Source of the DNA: Ruminococcus sp. YE71
GTDB lineage: Bacteria; Bacillota; Clostridia; Oscillospirales; Ruminococcaceae
DNA: 64,000 bases
Assembly (NCBI RefSeq): GCF_900119155.1
Contig: NZ_FPIR01000008.1
Span: forward strand, 1 to 64,000
Direction of reading: 5' to 3'
The notes beneath the pieces were generated by a model, which searched no databases, had not been told where the DNA came from, and was given only the letters and a program-made list of their open reading frames with translations. Of this stretch, positions 47,661-55,633 are shown piece after piece; positions within the stretch are counted from its first letter, which is position 1, and each line of letters opens with the position of its first letter. Position numbers and translations under genes: made by a program.

Positions 47661-50138
47661 CTGGGAATACTTGTTGTTGAGGCGGCGGTAAGCACCGCCT
47701 CGCAGAGTTTTGACAGACGTTATACCTACACCGTTCCCGACAGGCTCGCCAATAAGGTTTGTGCAGGCGCAAGAGCTTTCGTGCCCTTTGGAAGAGGGAA
47801 CAGGAAGGTCATAGCGCTCATACTTTCTGTCGGCGAAGTCGAAACGGCAGACAGCAGGATAAAGGCCTTGTCCGAGGTGATAGACGACGAACCACTGCTC
47901 GGCGAGGAAATGCTCGCTATGGCAGAATGGCTCAAAGAGACTACTTTCTGCACCTATTTCGATGCGTTCCGCTCAATGGTGCCGAACGGGTTCAGCGTCA
48001 AGGCGGCAGTTCATTACAAGCCGTCTGCCGTCGATGAGACCGAATGCGGTCTTACCGATGAGGAGACCAAGCTCCTGATGCGGCTGAAGACCGCCGCAGA
48101 TCAGCGCGAGACAGATTCGATACTCGATACCGAAAAATGTGCCAATGCCGCCGAGAAAAAACATCTGAGAGAGCTTATCACGTCCATGTGCGATAAGGGT
48201 GCGCTCGAAGAGATAGATGTTTTCAAACGGCTTGTGGGCGACGCTTCCGAGAAGAACTACAGACTGACCGAAGCGTATATCTCGGGAAATATCGAGGAAA
48301 AACTCAGCGCAAAACAGAAGGCGGTAGTCGATCTGCTTACCGAAAATACCTCTGCTTCGGCGTCCGAGATATGCTATATGGCAGGCTGTACCAACGCCGT
48401 TATCAAGCGGCTTGAGGGAAAAGGCATCGTCATGAGCTACTCGGTTGAGGTCATGCGCAAGGCGACAGCCGACGCGGACGAACGTCTGAGTACCGAGGAC
48501 ATACACCTGAACGATGAGCAGACAGCCGCGTACGACGGCATCATGCAGCTCGTGACCGCAGGTAAGCCGTCGGGGGCACTGCTGTACGGCGTGACGGGCA
48601 GCGGCAAAACGTCGGTGTTCTTCAAGCTGATAGCGTCAGTGCTGGCGCTCGGGAAAACAGCCATGCTGCTGGTGCCCGAGATATCGCTCACGCCGCAGAT
48701 GGTGAAGAAATTCAAACTGTACTTCGGGGATGACATCGCCCTGTTGCATTCATCGCTGTCTCTCGGTCAGAGGGCAGACGAGTTCAAGCGTATCAAGCGC
48801 GGCGAGGCAAAGATTGTCATCGGCACGCGAAGTGCGGTTTTCGCTCCGCTCAGCAACATCGGTATCATCATACTCGATGAAGAGGGCGAGCGCACATACA
48901 AGTCAGACAGCTCACCCAGGTATCACGCAAGAGAAGCGGCGATACAGCGGTGCGGCTACCATAAATGCGTGATGGTGCTCGCGTCGGCGACCCCCTCGGT
49001 AGAGAGCTTCTACTACGCGAAGCAGGGCAGGTTCCACCTGTTCGAGATGCACCAGAGATACGCAAACGCAACTCTGCCAGAGGTAGAGATAATCGATATG
49101 CAGACGGAGGCAGCCGCAGGCAACGGCAGTCTTTTCAGCCGAAAGCTCGCTGACGCAGTCGGCGAGACTCTCGAAAAGGGCGAGCAGGTCATTCTACTGC
49201 TGAATCGGCGCGGATACACAACGCACATCTCCTGCGCAGAATGCCGCCAGCCCCTCAAATGCCCGAGCTGTGACCTTCCGCTGACATACCACATAAAAAA
49301 CAATAGACTGATGTGCCACTACTGCGGCTACAGCATCGCGATACCGCACGAATGCCCGTCCTGTCACAGCGAAAAGCTGAGACAAAGCGGCGCAGGCACA
49401 CAGAAAATAGAGGACGAACTCGGCAGGCTTTTCCCTAAGGCAAGGCTTCTGAGGATGGACGCAGATACGACATTTTCGCGCTACGCATATGAGGAGAGCT
49501 TCTCGGCGTTTGAACGCGGCGAGTATGACATCATGCTCGGAACGCAGATGATCGCAAAGGGACTGAACTTCCCGAACGTGACTCTCGTCGGGATCGTGTC
49601 CATCGACAAAGCGCTGTTCACGGGGGATTTTCGCAGCTATGAGCGCACTTTTTCGCTGATAACTCAGGTCGCAGGACGCTCGGGCCGCGGCGACAAGCCG
49701 GGAAGAGCGTTCATACAGACATTCGTCCCCGACCACTACGTCATAAATCTGGCCGCAGAACAGAACTACGATGAGTTCTACGAACAGGAATCGGAGCTGC
49801 GTCACGCGCTGCTTTATCCGCCGTTCTGCGATATCTGCGCGGTGAATTTTTCATCTGTCATGGAAAGCCGCGTGATAGAAGGCTCGAAAGAATTTGTCGG
49901 CATCATGCGGAATTACATCGCAGAAAACCGACTTGACATACCGCTGAGAGTGCTCGGTCCGACTCCGTGTACTCTCGGACGAATAAATAACCGTTATCGC
50001 TACCGCCTGATAATCAAATGCCGCGTGTCTAAAAAACTGCGCGACATGATAAGATACTGCACCGAAACTTTCCGAAAGTCGGCAAAGTACTCGGAAGTAA
50101 GGGTAGTGTGCGATATAAACGGTGACATCGGATTATAA
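47661..50138 (+). CDS. priA: Primosomal protein N' (replication restart helicase PriA)
   Basis: About 825 residues. The 3'BD domain (LVVEAAVSTASQSFDRRYTY) is followed by a winged helix, then the helicase with LYGVTGSGKTSVFF (Walker A), DEEGERTYKS (Walker B; normally DEEH), SATPSVESFYYAK and QVAGRSGRG. The zinc segment has CAECRQPLKCPSC and CHYCGYSIAIPHECPSC. It reloads the replisome at stalled forks. The conserved N-terminus extends well upstream of the first GTG (47781), yet no ATG, GTG or TTG is in frame there. CTG at 47661, 9 nt after AAGAGG, is my choice; ATA at 47655 overlapping the rpoZ stop is the alternative. Confidence 0.85.
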   Translation: MGILVVEAAVSTASQSFDRRYTYTVPDRLANKVCAGARAFVPFGRGNRKVIALILSVGEVETADSRIKALSEVIDDEPLLGEEMLAMAEWLKETTFCTYFDAFRSMVPNGFSVKAAVHYKPSAVDETECGLTDEETKLLMRLKTAADQRETDSILDTEKCANAAEKKHLRELITSMCDKGALEEIDVFKRLVGDASEKNYRLTEAYISGNIEEKLSAKQKAVVDLLTENTSASASEICYMAGCTNAVIKRLEGKGIVMSYSVEVMRKATADADERLSTEDIHLNDEQTAAYDGIMQLVTAGKPSGALLYGVTGSGKTSVFFKLIASVLALGKTAMLLVPEISLTPQMVKKFKLYFGDDIALLHSSLSLGQRADEFKRIKRGEAKIVIGTRSAVFAPLSNIGIIILDEEGERTYKSDSSPRYHAREAAIQRCGYHKCVMVLASATPSVESFYYAKQGRFHLFEMHQRYANATLPEVEIIDMQTEAAAGNGSLFSRKLADAVGETLEKGEQVILLLNRRGYTTHISCAECRQPLKCPSCDLPLTYHIKNNRLMCHYCGYSIAIPHECPSCHSEKLRQSGAGTQKIEDELGRLFPKARLLRMDADTTFSRYAYEESFSAFERGEYDIMLGTQMIAKGLNFPNVTLVGIVSIDKALFTGDFRSYERTFSLITQVAGRSGRGDKPGRAFIQTFVPDHYVINLAAEQNYDEFYEQESELRHALLYPPFCDICAVNFSSVMESRVIEGSKEFVGIMRNYIAENRLDIPLRVLGPTPCTLGRINNRYRYRLIIKCRVSKKLRDMIRYCTETFRKSAKYSEVRVVCDINGDIGL

Positions 50139-50155
50139 GGAAAGGATCGGAACTT

Positions 50156-50641
50156 ATGGCGATCAGAACTATAACTAAAGAGGGCGACCCTATTCTTCGC
50201 AAGGTCTGCCGTCCCGTAACGGAATTCAACGAGAGACTCTGGACGGTGCTCGATGATATGGCTGAGACAATGCACGCAGCCGACGGTGTAGGTCTTGCGG
50301 GCCCGCAGGTCAGCTTCCTGCGCAGGGTAGTTGTCATCGACGTGGGTGACGAGCACGGCATCTACGAGCTCATCAATCCCGAGATAACCTACCGCTCCGA
50401 AGAGACACAGTACGTGCAGGAGGGATGCCTTTCCTGTCCGAACCGCTGGGGCATGACCACGAGACCGCTCAAGGTCAGCTTCAAGGCGCAGGACAGACAT
50501 GGCAAATGGTACGAAGTCAATAATGTCGAAGGTCTGCTGGCGCAGGCAGTCTGCCACGAGCTCGAACACCTTGAGGGCAAGCTGTTCGTTGACATTGTCG
50601 AAGAATGGCTCGAACCCGAATCATCCGAGGAGGATAAATAA
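50156..50641 (+). CDS. def: Peptide deformylase
   Basis: 161 residues. GVGLAGPQV (motif 1), EGCLSCP (motif 2, metal Cys) and CHELEHLEGKLF (motif 3, HExxH as HELEH) are present. It removes formyl from nascent proteins. The last base is shared with the fmt ATG (TAATG). Confidence 0.96.
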   Translation: MAIRTITKEGDPILRKVCRPVTEFNERLWTVLDDMAETMHAADGVGLAGPQVSFLRRVVVIDVGDEHGIYELINPEITYRSEETQYVQEGCLSCPNRWGMTTRPLKVSFKAQDRHGKWYEVNNVEGLLAQAVCHELEHLEGKLFVDIVEEWLEPESSEEDK

Positions 50642-51588
50642 TGAAAGTAGTTTTCATGGGCACTCCCGATTTCGCGGTGGCAGCCCTGAGAAACCTCTAC
50701 TATCCCGAACCATACGGCATCGACATCGAAGTTCAGGCGGTCTTCACGCAGCCTGACAAGCCGAAGGGCAGGGGATACAAACTCATCCCGCCGCCTGTGA
50801 AGGTGCTTGCGGAGCAGCACGGAACACCCGTATATCAGCCTCAGAGCCTGAAAAAGGAAGCCGAGGAATACGTCAACGCGCTTCGTGAGCTTGCTCCCGA
50901 CGTTATCGTCGTGGCGGCTTACGGTAAGATACTGCCGAAGGAAGTTCTCGAACTGCCGAAATACGGCTGCATCAATATCCATGCGTCGCTGCTGCCCGAG
51001 TACAGAGGTGCTGCGCCTATCCAACGCGCAATCTACGACGGCAAGACCGAAACGGGCGTGACTGTCATGCAGATGGGTGAAGGGCTCGATACAGGCGATA
51101 TGCTGCTGAAAGAAAGCGTGCAGATCGGCGAGAACGAGACTTCCTCGGAACTGTTCGAGCAGCTTGCGGCACTCGGCGCCGATATGATAATGGAAGTGCT
51201 GAAGAAAGCGGAAAAAGGAGAGCTGACCCCCGAAAAGCAGGACGACAGTCTTTCCACCTACGCCGCAATGATAACCAAGGATATGTGTCCCATTGATTTC
51301 ACAAAGACGGTTTTTGAGGTACACAAGCAGATATGCGCGCTCTCGGAATCGCCTGCGGCGTTCTGTTTCCTCGATGGAAAGCGTCTCAAGGTCTATCACT
51401 CGGAGATAGTATCCACCGAAAAGCCAAACGCACAGCCGGGAGAATTTGTCGGAGGGAAGAAGTTCGACGTTGCCTGCTCGGACGGCGTGATCCGCTTTGT
51501 GGAAATACAGCCCGAAGGCGGAAAAAGGATGGCTTCTCAGGCATATCTGAACGGAAAACCTGTAAAGTCAGGAACTTTACTCGGATGA
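50641..51588 (+). CDS. fmt: Methionyl-tRNA formyltransferase
   Basis: 315 residues. VVFMGTPDFAVAAL at the start, FTQPDKPKGRG, then the active-site HASLLPEYRGAAPIQRAI with Asn/His, and TGVTVMQMGEGLDTGDML with the Asp. A C-terminal OB-like domain follows (about 205-310). It formylates initiator Met-tRNA and pairs with def. Confidence 0.97.
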   Translation: MKVVFMGTPDFAVAALRNLYYPEPYGIDIEVQAVFTQPDKPKGRGYKLIPPPVKVLAEQHGTPVYQPQSLKKEAEEYVNALRELAPDVIVVAAYGKILPKEVLELPKYGCINIHASLLPEYRGAAPIQRAIYDGKTETGVTVMQMGEGLDTGDMLLKESVQIGENETSSELFEQLAALGADMIMEVLKKAEKGELTPEKQDDSLSTYAAMITKDMCPIDFTKTVFEVHKQICALSESPAAFCFLDGKRLKVYHSEIVSTEKPNAQPGEFVGGKKFDVACSDGVIRFVEIQPEGGKRMASQAYLNGKPVKSGTLLG

Positions 51589-51625
51589 TTTTCTATCAAG
51601 TAATCGTGATTTACACAGCCGATAT

Positions 51626-51680
51626 TTTCTTGTGATAGCGCAAGGTTTTATAATCGATTATGTCAAGCAGCCAGCTTGAC
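51626..51680 (+). promoter_or_regulatory. Possible internal promoter with inverted repeat before rsmB
   Basis: TTTCTT (51626-51631), 17-bp spacer, TATAAT (51649-51654), then a perfect inverted repeat GTCAAGC-agcca-GCTTGAC (51662-51680) at the expected transcription start, where a repressor would bind. A third GTCAAG lies at 51696. The 134-bp gap between fmt and rsmB is unusual for this tightly packed operon. Confidence 0.4.
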
Positions 51681-51722
51681 GCCACATTTTCATCTGTCAA
51701 GTATGTAATTCAAGGAGCAAAA

Positions 51723-53048
51723 ATGCCCGTCAATAAAGAAAACCCAAGAAGAACAGCTGTGAAGCTGTTGTGCCGCATTGAAAGCGGCTCTGCTTATTCA
51801 AATATTTTGCTTGACGAGCATTTCAAGCGCAGCAAAATGGACTTGCAGGATAAGAAATTCTGCACCGCGCTGTTCTACGGAACGCTCGAAAGAAAGCTCA
51901 CCCTCGATTCGCTCATCGCAGTGAACTCGTCAAAGCCCGCTGACAAGCTCAGCCTTGAAGTCCGCTGCATCCTCAGAACGGCGCTTTATCAGCTGCTGTT
52001 CATGGACAGCGTGCCCGAGTCGGCGGCCGTCAACGAAGCGGTGAAACTTGCGTCGGGCGGGAAGAATCCTGCCGTCAAGGGCTACGTGAACGGTCTGCTC
52101 AGAGCGTTCATCCGCGACGGGAAACGCATCCCCGAACCCGAGGGATTTGCCGAGAAAATGTCGATGCTCTACTCCTGTCCGCTGCCCCTTGTAAAGAAAT
52201 GGATAGCGGAACTCGGCGAGAAGAACACCGAATCTTTGCTCGCGTCGTCGGTCGGCAGACCGCCTGTCACGATCAAGGTCAACACCGTCAGGATCACCCC
52301 CGAAGAGCTGATAAAACAGCTCGAAAGCGAGGGCTGCGGAGCCGCCGTGAACAAGGTCTGCGGCGACTGTCTCGATCTGTTCGGCGGTTCGCCCGAGAAC
52401 ACAAAAGCCTACAAACAGGGGCTTTTCCACGTTCAGGATATTTCGAGCAGGCTCTGCTGCAAGGCTGTCGATGCCCGACCCGGTATGACCGTGCTCGATC
52501 TCTGCGCGGCTCCCGGCGGCAAGACTTTCACGCTGGCAGAGGATATGGCGAACAGCGGCAGGCTTATCGCCTGCGACCTGCACGAGAACCGCGTCAGACT
52601 CATCCGTGAGGGTGCGCTGATGAAGGGTCTCGACATCGTTGAGGCAAAGGCAAACAACGCCAAGATATTCAGTGAGGAGATGCCACAGGCAGACAGAGTT
52701 CTCTGCGACGTTCCCTGTTCGGGTCTCGGCGTCATAAGGCGCAAGCCCGAGATAAAATACAAAGATCTGTCGGATTTTGACGGATTGCCGGATGTTCAGT
52801 ATGAGATACTCTCTACCTCGGCAAAATATGTAAAGAAGGACGGTATCCTCGTCTATTCGACCTGCACCGTCTCGAACGCGGAAAACCGCGATAATGTACA
52901 GCGTTTTCTGCGCGAACATTCCGATTTTGAACCTGCTCCGCTTTGGAACGACCTCGGAAAATTCGACGGCGAGAAAATGCTCACCGTTCTGCCCGCGTAT
53001 TTCGATTCCGACGGGTTCTTTATCGCAAGATTCAGAAAGGTGAGATAA
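51723..53048 (+). CDS. rsmB: 16S rRNA m5C967 methyltransferase RsmB
   Basis: 441 residues. An N-terminal NusB-like RNA-binding domain (RRTAVKLLCRIESGSAYSN, FYGTLERKLTLD) precedes the SAM domain with VLDLCAAPGGKTFTLAE, DVPCSGLGVIRRKPEIKY and the catalytic Cys in VYSTCTVSNAEN. The start at 51723 follows AAGGAG. The first ~40 codons are more AT-rich than the rest. Confidence 0.94.
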   Translation: MPVNKENPRRTAVKLLCRIESGSAYSNILLDEHFKRSKMDLQDKKFCTALFYGTLERKLTLDSLIAVNSSKPADKLSLEVRCILRTALYQLLFMDSVPESAAVNEAVKLASGGKNPAVKGYVNGLLRAFIRDGKRIPEPEGFAEKMSMLYSCPLPLVKKWIAELGEKNTESLLASSVGRPPVTIKVNTVRITPEELIKQLESEGCGAAVNKVCGDCLDLFGGSPENTKAYKQGLFHVQDISSRLCCKAVDARPGMTVLDLCAAPGGKTFTLAEDMANSGRLIACDLHENRVRLIREGALMKGLDIVEAKANNAKIFSEEMPQADRVLCDVPCSGLGVIRRKPEIKYKDLSDFDGLPDVQYEILSTSAKYVKKDGILVYSTCTVSNAENRDNVQRFLREHSDFEPAPLWNDLGKFDGEKMLTVLPAYFDSDGFFIARFRKVR

Positions 53049-53054
53049 GTTTTC

Positions 53055-53753
53055 ATGCTCGACACAACGCTTCGCCGACTTGAGAAAAAGTACGGTAAAT
53101 ACGCCGTCAAAGGTCTGATGCTGTACATAGTCGGAACGATGCTCCTGCTGTATATGGCGCAGATCGTGACCGTCCTCATGAATATCAAGGGCTCGATACT
53201 GAGCTTCCTGAATTTCGACAGGTCACTGATCCTGCACGGTCAGGTCTGGAGGCTGATAACCTTCATTTTCATCCCGCCTGACGTCAGTCCGATATTTGTT
53301 GCGTTCGAGCTTTATTTCTGCTGGCTTTTCGGCACTACGCTCGAAAACCGATGGGGAAGTTTCAGATTCAACGTGTACTATCTGATCGGCACTGTCGGCG
53401 CCATCATCGGCGGACTTATTACAGGCACGGCATCCAACAGTTTCCTGAACATGAGCCTTCTGATAGCCTTTGCGATGGTCTGCCCCGACTATAGGATACT
53501 GCTGTTCTTTTTCATCCCCATCAAGATGAAGTGGATAGCTTTGGCAGACGCGGCATTTCTGATACTTATGCTGATCTTCGGTTCATTCGGCACAAGGATC
53601 ATGATAGTATTGAGTTTTGCGAACCTTCTGCTGTTTTTCGGCAGGGATATGTATCTGTATGCGGCCGACTTTTTCAAAAGGAAGAAACGCCGCCGCAAAA
53701 AACCGCAGAAGCGTGCAAAAAACATAGACATTTCAAAACACATCGACAAATAA
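53055..53753 (+). CDS. Rhomboid-like membrane protein lacking the catalytic dyad
   Basis: 232 residues. Six hydrophobic segments; HGQVWRLITFIFIPPDVSPI is the rhomboid WR motif, LFGTTLENRWGSFRFNVYYL and GTVGAIIGGLI match helices 2-3. Where a protease would have GxSG it reads TASNSFLNMS, and no His follows in the last helices, so it is probably an inactive rhomboid (derlin- or iRhom-like). The basic C-terminus (KKRRRKKPQKRAK) is cytoplasmic. It lies 6 bp after rsmB. Confidence 0.78.
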   Translation: MLDTTLRRLEKKYGKYAVKGLMLYIVGTMLLLYMAQIVTVLMNIKGSILSFLNFDRSLILHGQVWRLITFIFIPPDVSPIFVAFELYFCWLFGTTLENRWGSFRFNVYYLIGTVGAIIGGLITGTASNSFLNMSLLIAFAMVCPDYRILLFFFIPIKMKWIALADAAFLILMLIFGSFGTRIMIVLSFANLLLFFGRDMYLYAADFFKRKKRRRKKPQKRAKNIDISKHIDK

Positions 53754-53778
53754 CACAAGTGCAGGGAGGTGCAGCGAT

Positions 53779-54852
53779 TTGGTTATATCGGACAACGGAA
53801 AAATTGACATCCTGAGCCTGACCAAGCCCGAACTTACCGAGCAGCTTCTCGCCCTCGGTGAAAAGAAGTTCAGGGCGAATCAGATATACGACTGGCTGCA
53901 CGCCAAACAGGCTGCTTCTTTTTCGGAAATGACCAATCTATCTGCACAACTGCGTGATAAGCTCGAAAAAATATTTTGTTTAAAATCACTATTTATAGAA
54001 AAAAGGCTTGAATCTAAGGTAGATAATACTGTAAAATATTTATATAGGCTCTCAGACGGGGAACACGTCGAGTCGGTCGTGATGGAATACAGCTACGGCA
54101 ACACCATCTGCGTGTCCACTCAGGTGGGCTGCAAGATGGGATGCAGGTTCTGCGCTTCCACCATCGCGGGCTACAAACGCGACCTCGCCCCGAGTGAGAT
54201 ACTCTCACAGATCTACACCGCCCAGCGCGACAGCGGACGCAAGATCTCGGGAGTCGTGCTGATGGGTATCGGTGAACCGCTCGACAACTACGATAACGTG
54301 ATACAGTTCCTGCGGCTGCTCTCCGACCCCGAAGGGTTCGGGATGTCGCTGAGACACGTTTCGGTCTCGACCTGCGGTATCGTGCCGAGGATATACGAGC
54401 TTGCAGAGCTCGGGCTCGGCATCACACTGTCGATCTCGCTGCACGCACCCGATAATGAGAGCAGGAGCGCTGTCATGCCGATAAACGATCGGTACGATAT
54501 CAACGAACTGATGGAAGCCTGCCGAAGCTACTTCGCAAAGACGGGCAGACGCATCAGCTTTGAATACGCATTGATAAACGGCCATAATGATTCAAAGGAA
54601 GACGCAAAGAAACTTGCGGATCTGCTTTCGGGTCAGATATGCCATGTCAATATAATCCCCGTGAACAAGATCAAAGAACGGGGGTACACCTCCGACAGAA
54701 AGTCGGCGCAGAGATTCCGAGAATATCTCGACGGGTTCGGCATAAACGCTACCGTCAGACGAACGCTCGGTGCCGATATCGAAGCTGCCTGCGGACAGCT
54801 GAGAAGGGAAGCGGAGGCATCACAGGTATCAGATGAAGAGACGGGACGGTGA
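53779..54852 (+). CDS. rlmN: 23S rRNA m2A2503 / tRNA m2A37 methyltransferase RlmN
   Basis: 357 residues, TTG start at 53779 with GGGAGGT before it. GCKMGCRFCAST is the radical SAM CxxxCxxC. VLMGIGEPLDNYDNV, SVSTCGIVPRI and SLHAPDNESRS follow, and the C-terminal Cys in DIEAACGQL is the methyl-carrying residue with the other in STCG. Codons for residues about 63-92 (53965-54055) are strikingly AT-rich with TTA, CTA and ATA, unlike the rest of the gene. Confidence 0.94.
   Translation: MVISDNGKIDILSLTKPELTEQLLALGEKKFRANQIYDWLHAKQAASFSEMTNLSAQLRDKLEKIFCLKSLFIEKRLESKVDNTVKYLYRLSDGEHVESVVMEYSYGNTICVSTQVGCKMGCRFCASTIAGYKRDLAPSEILSQIYTAQRDSGRKISGVVLMGIGEPLDNYDNVIQFLRLLSDPEGFGMSLRHVSVSTCGIVPRIYELAELGLGITLSISLHAPDNESRSAVMPINDRYDINELMEACRSYFAKTGRRISFEYALINGHNDSKEDAKKLADLLSGQICHVNIIPVNKIKERGYTSDRKSAQRFREYLDGFGINATVRRTLGADIEAACGQLRREAEASQVSDEETGR
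54008..54037 (+). promoter_or_regulatory. Possible promoter inside rlmN
   Basis: TTGAAT (54008-54013), 18-bp spacer, TAAAAT (54032-54037), within the AT-rich patch of rlmN. It could supply extra transcripts for prpC-prkC-rsgA-thiN. The bases also encode protein. Confidence 0.3.
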
Positions 54853-54859
54853 TCGGTAA

Positions 54860-55588
54860 ATGTATCTGTCATACAATTCGGATATGGGCAAGGAAAGGCA
54901 CGAAAATCAGGATAAGATCTGTGCGGGGTTCATAACCGAGAACGCGGCTCTCGCAGTCGTATGCGACGGAATGGGCGGAGCAGCTTCGGGCTCAGTGGCG
55001 AGCGAACTTGCCGCTTCCGAGATATACCGCCGCGTCACCGAAGGGTTCAATGAGAACATGAAACCGTCGAGCATCGAGAACCTTCTCAAGACCGCTGTGT
55101 CAGCGGCAAACACTATTGTTTATAACAAGAGCCGTGAGGATATCGAGAAAAACGGTATGGGTACTACCTGTGTCGCCGCTCTCGTTGTCGGGAAACGCGC
55201 TCATATCATCAACATAGGCGACAGCCGCGCTTACCTCATGAACGATCAGGGAGTAACTCAGATAACCGAGGATCACACCTACGTTCAGGTACTTTACAAG
55301 CACGGCGAGATCACCTACGAGGAAATGATAAACCACCGTATGAAAAATATAATCACAAGGGCGATAGGTGTTGACAGCACCGTTGAACCCGATTATTTTG
55401 AACTTGAGGAAACGGGAAATTTCGCGGTCTTCCTCTGTACGGACGGTTTATATAACTATTGTCACCCACAGGTCATTTACGAAAGTATGTTCAATAAAAA
55501 TCTTGACAAGGGCGTATCTGACCTGATAGATTACAGCAATGCCTGCGGCGGCAAGGATAATATCTCCGCTGCGGTCATAGCAAACTGA
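54860..55588 (+). CDS. prpC: PP2C-type Ser/Thr protein phosphatase (PrpC-like)
   Basis: 242 residues. GKERHENQDKI, VVCDGMGGAASGS (metal Asp), INIGDSRAYLM, TEDHTY and the late CGGKDNISAAVI (GxxDN) are the PP2C motifs. It dephosphorylates targets of the adjacent kinase PrkC. It starts 7 bp after rlmN. Confidence 0.94.
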   Translation: MYLSYNSDMGKERHENQDKICAGFITENAALAVVCDGMGGAASGSVASELAASEIYRRVTEGFNENMKPSSIENLLKTAVSAANTIVYNKSREDIEKNGMGTTCVAALVVGKRAHIINIGDSRAYLMNDQGVTQITEDHTYVQVLYKHGEITYEEMINHRMKNIITRAIGVDSTVEPDYFELEETGNFAVFLCTDGLYNYCHPQVIYESMFNKNLDKGVSDLIDYSNACGGKDNISAAVIAN

Positions 55589-55633
55589 GTGAGACAACCA
55601 AAACATTCTAATTAACAGGAGTTGAAGTGCATT

